Shown here: positions 1 through 5,155 of the stretch, in pieces
How positions within the stretch are numbered: position 1 is the first letter of the stretch
Layout: each line of letters opens with the position of its first letter
From: a bacterium
GTDB lineage: Bacteria; Verrucomicrobiota; Verrucomicrobiae; Opitutales; Opitutaceae
Direction of reading: 5' to 3'
DNA: 8,679 bases
Assembly: GCA_021780625.1 (NCBI GenBank)
Contig: JAJXYI010000499.1
Span: forward strand, 1-8,679
Translations under genes and position numbers: made by a program
The notes under the pieces: generated by a model
Database searches by the model: none
What the model was told of the DNA's origin: nothing
Seen by the model: the letters and a program-made list of their open reading frames with translations, nothing else

Positions 1-284
1 TGCAAAAGATCGCGCTGGAGGACGGCACGGTCTTCGGGCTCCTGCCCTGTGAGAACTCGGAACCGTCTGGCTGCCTCGTGAAGGGGCCCGACCAGGTGCC
101 TTCGCATCACGGAGCGATGGTTTACCTCAGCGTTGAGGGCCGGATGGATGCGGCGCTCGGCGCGGTGGGCAAGGTCGGCGGAAAAGTGCTTCAGCCGAAG
201 CACTCGATTGCGCCCCATGGTTTCCGGGCCGTTATCGAGGATAGCGAGGGCAACCGCGTGGCGCTGCACTCGATGGCCGAGTGA
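1..284 (+). CDS. VOC family (glyoxalase/bleomycin-resistance fold) protein, 3' part only
   Basis: The reading frame is already open at base 3 and runs to the TGA at 282-284, giving 93 visible residues, so the 5' part of the gene lies outside the window. A GTG at 78 is in frame, but homologous-looking sequence continues upstream of it, so it is not the real start. The visible part looks like the last beta-alpha-beta unit of a YycE/PhnB-like vicinal-oxygen-chelate protein. It has a short segment ending in the EDGTVFGLL strand, the strand MVYLSV, the helix leading into GGKV, then PKHSIAPHGF and the final DSEGNRVALHS strand. The C-terminal Glu-Gly-Asn-Arg-Val pattern is typical of VOC proteins annotated as glyoxalase-like. 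Such proteins bind a metal and act on small substrates, but the substrate cannot be read from this fragment. The family call is firm; the function is unknown. Confidence 0.85.
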   Translation, partial: QKIALEDGTVFGLLPCENSEPSGCLVKGPDQVPSHHGAMVYLSVEGRMDAALGAVGKVGGKVLQPKHSIAPHGFRAVIEDSEGNRVALHSMAE

Positions 285-300
285 TCCTGAGAGCCGTCAT

Positions 301-433
301 TGAACCACAGAGGCGCAGAGGGCACAGAGAAAACAGATTACAGACCGAGAGCTGCGCAGGAACGCTCCACCTGTGAGGCGAGCCGGGAGCAATCTGGTTC
401 TCAAGACGCCCGGTCCGTGTCCTCTGTGTTTCG
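301..433. repeat. Degenerate CAGAGG-type interspersed repeat with imperfect inverted arms
   Basis: The left arm (303-336) contains three consecutive 8-mers, cacagagg (306-313), cgcagagg (314-321) and gcacagag (322-329), followed by an A-rich tail. The right arm (417-433) contains cctctgtgttt, which is the reverse complement of the same motif. About 80 bases without recognisable content separate the arms. This matches a well-known style of intergenic repeat in environmental bacterial genomes that often gives spurious translated products. An open frame across it on the + strand (from a TTG at 300) starts with the NHRGAEGTEKT-type translation of the repeat and is not believed to be a gene. No transposase or target-site duplication is visible. 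Confidence 0.6.
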
Positions 434-491
434 ACGACAACTACGCTGTTTTGGCCAAGGCGCTCCTACTGCTTTGTTAGCTCTAGGTGTG

Positions 492-520
492 CGACCGGCC
501 CACGGGGGCCGGTCGTTTTT
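492..520 (+). terminator. Rho-independent terminator, 10-bp GC stem plus T5
   Basis: Bases 492-501 (cgaccggccc) pair perfectly with 506-515 (gggccggtcg) around the 4-base loop acgg, and the stem is followed directly by TTTTT at 516-520. On the opposite strand the same hairpin is followed by cacacc rather than a T run, so it is a terminator only for rightward transcription. It lies 208 bases after the stop of the VOC gene and 90 bases before the deaminase start. It therefore either ends a long 3' UTR of the VOC transcript, ends an unrecognised short transcript from the preceding segment, or acts as an attenuator in front of the deaminase. Confidence 0.8.
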
Positions 521-565
521 GTTGAGGTCGTGGTGGTGACACGGGCGACCTTTAGGGACGTCGGG

Positions 566-588
566 CGGATGACCGTTGAGCTCATCCG
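566..588 (+). other. Small hairpin 21 bases upstream of the deaminase start
   Basis: Bases 566-572 (cggatga) are the exact reverse complement of 582-588 (tcatccg), separated by a 9-base loop. The element lies between the terminator and the deaminase ATG at 610. A 7-bp perfect stem can occur by chance in GC-rich DNA. It could be an operator half-site pair or a 5' UTR structure, but nothing else in the sequence supports a specific role. Confidence 0.2.
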
Positions 589-609
589 ACAAACGGACAA
601 TTTGGACGC

Positions 610-981
610 ATGACGAACGAAGTCCTCATTGCGCGTGCCCGGTCGGCGGCGATCGATTTCAGTCCCAGCGAAGCCTGTTCGGTCGGCGCGGTCGGCGCGG
701 CGCTGCTGACCGACGACGGCGAGGTTTTTACCGGGCTTTGTATTGACCTGCCGTGCGGCATGGGTTTTTGCGCCGAGCATGCCGCAGCGGCGGAGATGCT
801 GAAGACACGACGATCTCGCATCGCCTGTGTCGTCGCCGTGACGGCAGCGGGAGAAATTCTCCCTCCATGCGGCCGTTGCCGCGAGTTCCTGGTAAAGATG
901 AATCCGTCCAATCGACTGGCCGAGGTGATTGTCGCCGCGGGTAAGCGGGTTCGTCTGGGCGATCTGCTGCCTCTCGCCTGA
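610..981 (+). CDS. Cytidine / blasticidin-S type deaminase
   Basis: A 123-residue zinc-dependent deaminase of the cytidine deaminase superfamily. The zinc site is complete: FCAEH places the first ligand Cys54 and the catalytic Glu56, and PPCGRC supplies Cys87 and Cys90. These families hydrolyse the exocyclic amino group of cytidine or of related compounds such as blasticidin S. The region before the catalytic motif (VGAALLTDDGEVFTG, then CIDLPCGMG) lacks the clear nucleoside-binding Asn-x-Glu of classical Cdd, and together with the short length this resembles the blasticidin-deaminase-like branch. The natural substrate is therefore uncertain; pyrimidine salvage is a plausible but unproven role. 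The ATG at 610 is preceded by only a weak GGA, and no strong ribosome binding site is visible. The gene stands alone on the + strand, and its stop is 6 bases from that of the convergent nitrate reductase gene. Confidence 0.88.
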   Translation: MTNEVLIARARSAAIDFSPSEACSVGAVGAALLTDDGEVFTGLCIDLPCGMGFCAEHAAAAEMLKTRRSRIACVVAVTAAGEILPPCGRCREFLVKMNPSNRLAEVIVAAGKRVRLGDLLPLA

Positions 982-987
982 GACCTT

Positions 988-3222
988 TCAGCGCTCGGCG
1001 TCCATCGTCTCGATCCGCACGGCGCAGGCCTTGTAGGAGGGCTGGCGGGAATGGGGGTCGAAGGAGCGGAGGGTGAGCTGGTTGACTTCGGGAAAGTGCA
1101 TGGGGAGGAACAGCTGGCCGGGCTGGACCGTTGCGGTCACGAGGGCGAAAGCGGTGGCCTCGCCGCGTCGGGAGATCACGCGGACGGGTTCGCCGGTACG
1201 GATTCCGAGACGGGTGGCGTCGTCGGGGTGGATTTCGGCGTAGAGGGAACGCGGGGCGAGGCGGCGGAGCACCTCGCTCTTGTCGGTTCGGGTGCCCGTG
1301 TGCCACTGGGCGGAGGAGCCGCGGCCGGTAAGGAGCAGGAACGGGTAGGTGTCGTCGGGGGGCTCGGGCATCGGGCGGGGCTCGTCGAAGCAGAAGCGGG
1401 CGCGTTCGTCCGCGGTGTAGAAGCGTCCGTCGCCGAACAGGCGGCGTTCGCCCGCCCCGGCGTCCGAGCCGGCCTGGAAGTCGGCCTCGTCGGTCTCTGT
1501 CCAGGGCCACTGGATACCGCCGCGCGCCTCGATCTGGTCGTAGCCGGCGATGCCGGTGAACTCGCAGGGCTGTCCGCGCGACAGCTCCCGCAACAGGCCG
1601 AACGCGGCTTCCGGGCTGGACCAATCGCGAAACAGGTCCCCGCAGCCCCAGGCCTCGGCGATGAGGCGGAAGATGGCGAAATCGCTGAGCGCCTGGCCCG
1701 GGGCGCGACGAACCTTGCGGATCACGCCCAACCGGCGCTCGGAGTTGATCAGCACGCCCTCCTTTTCGCCCCAGCCGGCGGCGGGCAGAACCAGGTCGGC
1801 CATGCGGGCGGTTTCGGTGGTGACGTAGAGGTCCTGGACCACCAGGAAATCGAGCTTCTCACGCAGCCGGCGGAAACGGTTGAGATCGACCCAGGAGTGC
1901 GCGGTGTTGGTGGCGACGATCCAGAGCCCGCGAATCTCGCGGCGCTCGACGGCCTCGAGGATCTGGTCGTAGGCGAGGCTCCTCCGGTCTGGGATGAGCG
2001 CGGGATCGAACCCGAGGACGGAGGCCACGTGGGCCCGATCCGCGGGATCGCCGAAGTCGTATCCGCCGAGCAGCGACGTGGCGTTGCCGAACAGGCGCGA
2101 TCCCATCGCGTTGCACTGGCCGGTGATCGAGTTGGCGCCGGTGCCGGGGCGGCCGATGTTCCCGGTCATCAGGGCGAGGTTGATGATCGCCTGCGCGGTC
2201 CGGGTGGACTCGTGGCCCTGGTTGACCCCCATGGTCCACCAAAACGACACGCGTTTCCCGGAGGCGACGATGCCGACGAGCCGGCGGAAGATGTCGTCGT
2301 TGAGACCGGTCTCCGCCAGCACGCGCTCGACGGGGAAGGCCTGGACGAAGGAGGCGAATTCGGAGTAGCCCCGGGTGTGGCGTGCGACGAAGTTGGAGTC
2401 CACGGCGCCGGCCTCGATCACCGCCCGCGCGAGTCCGTAGAGCAGCACGAGGTCGCTCTTCGGGCGGAGCGGAACGTGGAGCGTGGCGGCCATGGCGGTC
2501 TCGGTCCGGCGCGGGTCGACGACCACGATCTCGGGGTTGCGGGCATTGGCCATGACGCGCTGCCAGAGGATCGGGTGGGCGATGCAGGGATTGGCTCCGA
2601 TAAATACGAGTGCGTCGCTCTGTTCGAAGTCCGCGTAAGTGAAGGGGGGCGCGTCGAAGCCGAAGCTTTCCTTGTAGGCGGTGTGCGCCGTGGCCATGCA
2701 CTGGCGCGTGTTGGAATCGACGTGCACCATGCCCATTCCGAACTTTGCCAGAGCGCCGAGCAGGGCCATTTCCTCCATGACGATCTGGCCGGTGCTCAGG
2801 AACGAGAGGGCGGCGGGCCCGGCGTCGTGTTGAATCGCCTTGAATTTCGAGACCATCGTTGCGATCGCGAGGTCCCAGCCGACGGGTTCGAGCTCGCCCG
2901 TGGCGGGATTGCGCAGCAGCGGCGTGGTCGCCCGATCGGGGGCGCTCAATGGTGTGAGGGACTCCCAACCCTTGGGGCAGGCCATGCCGAGATTCACGGG
3001 GTATTCCGGGTCCGGGCTGAGATTCAGGGCCTGGCCTTCGGCATCGAGGTGGATCTTGAGGGAGCAGCCCGTGCTGCAATAACCGCAGATTGAACGGGCC
3101 ACGGCCGCGGGAGCGAGGCGGGCCGGGACACGTCCGAGCCCGAAGGCGCCGGGTGCCTGAACGAGCTGGGCGGTCAGGGGGCCGGTACGAGCTTTGAAGA
3201 GGTTGGCGAGTGGATTGCGCAT
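988..3222 (-). CDS. nasA: Assimilatory-type nitrate reductase catalytic subunit (molybdopterin oxidoreductase)
   Basis: A 744-residue bis-MGD molybdoenzyme of the DMSO-reductase superfamily, predicted to reduce nitrate to nitrite. The N-terminal 4Fe-4S site is C46-x2-C49-x3-C53-x28-C82, followed by Lys84-Gly85, the lysine usually linking cluster and pterin. The Mo ligand is likely Cys175 in TRQCMAT, in the position of the NasA/NapA cysteine. The segment FWWTMGVNQ (327-335) and the [22 protein letters not shown] block (353-374) are NasA/formate-dehydrogenase-like. The C-terminal MGD-binding domain covers about 625-740 and ends with the NasA-like [17 protein letters not shown] motif. No twin-arginine signal is present, so a cytoplasmic location is inferred. 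Unlike many NasA proteins it has no C-terminal BFD-like [2Fe-2S] domain. The N-terminal ~40 residues are an unremarkable extension. The ATG at 3222 has no clear ribosome binding site. A related oxyanion or formate substrate is less likely given the adjacent nirA. Confidence 0.82.
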   Translation of the reverse strand: MRNPLANLFKARTGPLTAQLVQAPGAFGLGRVPARLAPAAVARSICGYCSTGCSLKIHLDAEGQALNLSPDPEYPVNLGMACPKGWESLTPLSAPDRATTPLLRNPATGELEPVGWDLAIATMVSKFKAIQHDAGPAALSFLSTGQIVMEEMALLGALAKFGMGMVHVDSNTRQCMATAHTAYKESFGFDAPPFTYADFEQSDALVFIGANPCIAHPILWQRVMANARNPEIVVVDPRRTETAMAATLHVPLRPKSDLVLLYGLARAVIEAGAVDSNFVARHTRGYSEFASFVQAFPVERVLAETGLNDDIFRRLVGIVASGKRVSFWWTMGVNQGHESTRTAQAIINLALMTGNIGRPGTGANSITGQCNAMGSRLFGNATSLLGGYDFGDPADRAHVASVLGFDPALIPDRRSLAYDQILEAVERREIRGLWIVATNTAHSWVDLNRFRRLREKLDFLVVQDLYVTTETARMADLVLPAAGWGEKEGVLINSERRLGVIRKVRRAPGQALSDFAIFRLIAEAWGCGDLFRDWSSPEAAFGLLRELSRGQPCEFTGIAGYDQIEARGGIQWPWTETDEADFQAGSDAGAGERRLFGDGRFYTADERARFCFDEPRPMPEPPDDTYPFLLLTGRGSSAQWHTGTRTDKSEVLRRLAPRSLYAEIHPDDATRLGIRTGEPVRVISRRGEATAFALVTATVQPGQLFLPMHFPEVNQLTLRSFDPHSRQPSYKACAVRIETMDAER

Positions 3223-3238
3223 CCGGGAATGGGCGGAG

Positions 3239-3350
3239 TCGGAAATCGGAGGTCGGAGGTCGGAAGTCGGACATCGGAGGGCTGAAGTCGGAGGTCAGAG
3301 GCCGGAGGGCGGAGGGCAGATTTCAGAGGTCAGAAGTCAGAGGACAGAAG
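3239..3350. repeat. Heptad array 1: sixteen 7-mers in unbroken register
   Basis: Starting with tcggaaa at 3239-3245, sixteen consecutive 7-base units can be laid out with no insertion or deletion. They include tcggagg (3246, 3253, 3274, 3288), tcggaag (3260), tcagagg (3295, 3323, 3337), ccggagg (3302) and gcggagg (3309). Divergence is almost all substitutions. The array ends 17 bases upstream, in the leftward sense, of the nasA ATG. Confidence 0.85.
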
Positions 3351-3352
3351 TT

Positions 3353-3424
3353 CGTTTTCTCTGCGTCTCTGAGTCTCCGCGTGAGCTTGGATCGGAGCCT
3401 TCGGTTGGTAGGTCGGAGGTCGGA
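3353..3424. repeat. 72-base direct repeat, copy A
   Basis: This matches 3501-3572 with only three substitutions, at repeat positions 3, 10 and 17. The last 51 bases or more are identical. It starts with three pyrimidine-rich 8-mers (tctctgcg, tctctgag, tctccgcg at 3358-3381), continues through a unique core (gagcttggatcggagcc, then ttcggttggtagg), and ends in the first heptads of array 2. Confidence 0.9.
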
Positions 3425-3498
3425 GGGCTGAAGTCGGAAGTCGGAGGTCGGAAGTCGGAGGAGTTAGGAGCTAGGAGTTAGGAGTCAGAGGTCAGAGG
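3413..3498. repeat. Heptad array 2: seven plus five 7-mers with a 2-base slip
   Basis: Seven units of the TCGGARG type occupy 3413-3461. Two extra bases (3462-3463) then shift the register. Five further units follow: ttaggag, ctaggag, ttaggag, tcagagg, tcagagg (3464-3498). The TTAGGAG subtype recurs in the short third block (3593-3606). Confidence 0.85.
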
Positions 3499-3500
3499 TC

Positions 3501-3572
3501 CGCTTTCTCCGCGTCTTTGAGTCTCCGCGTGAGCTTGGATCGGAGCCTTCGGTTGGTAGGTCGGAGGTCGGA
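3501..3572. repeat. 72-base direct repeat, copy B
   Basis: Second copy of the 3353-3424 element, offset by exactly 148 bases. The period therefore covers spacer plus heptad block, which suggests tandem duplication of a 148-base unit. After copy B the heptads are reduced to two full units (3561-3574), a diverged purine stretch, and two TAGGAG-type units (3593-3606), so the second unit is incomplete. Confidence 0.9.
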
Positions 3573-3606
3573 AAGAAGAAGGAATCTAGAATTTAGGAGC
3601 TAGGAG
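3561..3606. repeat. Heptad block 3, short and partly decayed
   Basis: tcggagg (3561-3567) and tcggaaa (3568-3574) are followed by an 18-base purine-rich stretch without clear register. ttaggag (3593-3599) and ctaggag (3600-3606) then end the repeat island 16 bases from the stop codon of the dmsBC-like gene. Confidence 0.7.
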
Positions 3607-3622
3607 GGTATCCGGCTTATTC

Positions 3623-5155
3623 CTACCCAATGGCTTCGGCGGACGAGTTGCTTTCAGCTACGCCGTGACGCCTTTCCGATTCGGAAAGGCGGGCGAGGCC
3701 GGGCATTTTGGAGGGGTCGACGGCCTTGAAGAACAGGGTCCGCTCGAAGAGTTCGCCGAGGCCGAGGAGGACGAGTGCCGGCCAGGGAAATCCGAGTATC
3801 CAGACTGCCAATGCAAGGACGGGGAACGCGTGCCGGGCGACGTGTTCGGCGCGAAGTGGTCCGTTGAGCGCGCGGCGCGATGCAGGGACCCGTGCGGCCT
3901 GGGCCAGCTCGAGCGCAAGGCGCGCAAGCGACACGGAGCCGAAGGCGAGGAGGGCAAACGCAAGCGGGCGGTGCAGGGCCTCGGCCTCGAGGGCGCCGAC
4001 GAGCACCGTTGCTCCGAAACGCGCGAGCGTCCAGGGAAGCCTCCAGTAGAGCCGAGGGGTGACGGCGTAGATCATCACGGAGGACAGCACGCCCGCCGCG
4101 CCGACGGCTGCGGCGAGGACGCCGAGAAGGGTCGACGAAAACAGGACGGTGGCGGCGAGCAGGGGCAGGTAGGCGCCGAACAGCAGGATTTCGCGGGAGA
4201 GCCACGAGGTCCGCAGACCGAGGAAGGCGCGCCAGGCGCGTTCGGGACGTCCCAGGTGGCCGATGCTTGCGAGCAGCCCTCCGGATGCGAGGACCAGAGC
4301 GGGGATCCGCGCGCCCGCGAGCAAGGCGCCGAGCGAGAGCTGGGTTCCGACGAGCATGAAGGCCAGGGGAGCATGACCATGCTGGACGACCGTGGCCTCC
4401 GCGTCGGCGGGGCGGGCGTCGTCGGGAATGGGACGGGCGGAAACGTAGCGAGTGGTCGGCCGGGTATGGGACGGCGAGGGGGCGGCGGAAAGAAAGCCGG
4501 TGGTGTCGCCCCTCCGGTCGGGACCGAGCGCAACCGTCACCACCCGGATCGCACTCGTGGGGCAGGCCTGCACACAGGCGGGCGCCTCCCCGTGGGCGAG
4601 CCGGCCGTGGCAGAGATCGCACTTCCGGACGATGCCCAGCCGGTCGTTGTATTTGGGGACATCGTACGGACAGGTGAGGATGCAGTACTGGCAGCCGATG
4701 CACTGGTCGTCGAGGTGGCGGACGATTCCGGTGGTGGGATCCTTCTCGTAGGCGGCGACGGGGCAGCCGTTGAGGCAGCCGGGGTCCGCGCAGTGGTGGC
4801 AGGCGGAGGTGATGGTCTGCTGGTAGGGCCTTCCGTCCGCGGAGCCGAGCACAAGACCGACATCGCGCCAGGTCTCGTCCTCATCGAGTCCGTTGAGCGA
4901 GTGGCAGGCGGCGACGCAGGCCTTGCAGCCGGTGCAGGCGTCGAGGTCGACCTCGAAGGCGTACTGTTCGCCGGGTGCGGGTGCGGCGAGGGGGATGAGG
5001 TCGCGGTAGACGCCGGCCAGGGCGGGAGCGGCGTCGTGGGCGTGGGCGAAGCGCGCGGCCGGGGTGGCGAGCCGGCCCTGCTCGGCGAGGAGCGTCGCGA
5101 GCAGCACGGGGCCCGAGGCGTCCCGGGTGAGGGTCGGGCTCGGATCAATAGACAT
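3623..5155 (-). CDS. Fused 4x[4Fe-4S] ferredoxin and DmsC-like membrane anchor
   Basis: A 510-residue electron-transfer protein joining a DmsB-like domain to a DmsC-like quinol-binding anchor. Sixteen cysteines form four clusters: C74/77/80/84, C119/122/127/131, C152/155/158/162 and C179/182/194/198. A linker (about 205-262) leads to roughly seven or eight hydrophobic helices between 263 and 475. Within these are the DmsC hallmarks GHLGRPERAWRAF with SWLSREI (299-322) and GELFERTLFFKAV (467-479). The first ~70 residues are a helical extension before the first cluster. The start is the ATG at 5155, overlapping the upstream cysJ-like gene by 11 bases. The frame stays open to an ATG at 5419, but that part is a shadow of the flavoprotein C-terminus. 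The likely role is to take electrons from membrane quinol and pass them to the molybdoenzyme encoded next. DmsB and DmsC are separate in E. coli, so the fusion is notable. The electron direction is inferred. Confidence 0.88.
   Translation of the reverse strand: MSIDPSPTLTRDASGPVLLATLLAEQGRLATPAARFAHAHDAAPALAGVYRDLIPLAAPAPGEQYAFEVDLDACTGCKACVAACHSLNGLDEDETWRDVGLVLGSADGRPYQQTITSACHHCADPGCLNGCPVAAYEKDPTTGIVRHLDDQCIGCQYCILTCPYDVPKYNDRLGIVRKCDLCHGRLAHGEAPACVQACPTSAIRVVTVALGPDRRGDTTGFLSAAPSPSHTRPTTRYVSARPIPDDARPADAEATVVQHGHAPLAFMLVGTQLSLGALLAGARIPALVLASGGLLASIGHLGRPERAWRAFLGLRTSWLSREILLFGAYLPLLAATVLFSSTLLGVLAAAVGAAGVLSSVMIYAVTPRLYWRLPWTLARFGATVLVGALEAEALHRPLAFALLAFGSVSLARLALELAQAARVPASRRALNGPLRAEHVARHAFPVLALAVWILGFPWPALVLLGLGELFERTLFFKAVDPSKMPGLARLSESERRHGVAESNSSAEAIG

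Larger units (their letters stand above)
3223..3622. repeat. 400-base repeat island between dmsBC-like gene and nasA
   Basis: This gene-free stretch inside the operon is almost wholly repetitive. Three blocks of purine-rich 7-mers (+ strand consensus TCGGAGG) alternate with two copies of a 72-base spacer. Frames stay open across it on both strands because of the heptad composition, giving low-complexity translations such as SDFRPPT or SEVGGRK. I do not consider these genes. The leftward transcript would carry the pyrimidine-rich complement. No promoter, terminator or coding sequence is evident. Confidence 0.85.

Noticed and set aside
300..539. A 79-codon + strand frame starting at TTG 300
   Set aside because: It begins inside the CAGAGG repeat and runs through the terminator hairpin; its translation is the standard spurious product of this repeat type.
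576..604. Weak promoter-like pair TTGAGC ... AATTTG before the deaminase
   Set aside because: The -10 match is poor and would leave almost no leader before the ATG at 610; not distinguishable from chance.
1051..3093. A 680-codon open frame on the + strand opposite nasA
   Set aside because: It is the antisense shadow of a GC-rich gene; the translation is Gly/Glu/Ala-rich with no domain, while the - strand frame has all the molybdoenzyme motifs.
3194..3481. Open frames through the heptad arrays on both strands
   Set aside because: Heptad repeats give periodic, stop-free translations ([14 protein letters not shown]) in several frames; no start context or domain supports a gene.
3353..3572. Possible CRISPR array
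   Set aside because: Only two copies of a 72-base repeat; the interval is itself tandem heptads rather than a unique spacer, and no cas gene is present.
3669..3691. Perfect inverted repeat of 11-base arms near the 3' end of the ferredoxin-anchor gene
   Set aside because: It lies inside coding sequence (RLSESERR) and has no T run after it on either strand; chance or codon-driven, though it could form a hairpin in the mRNA.
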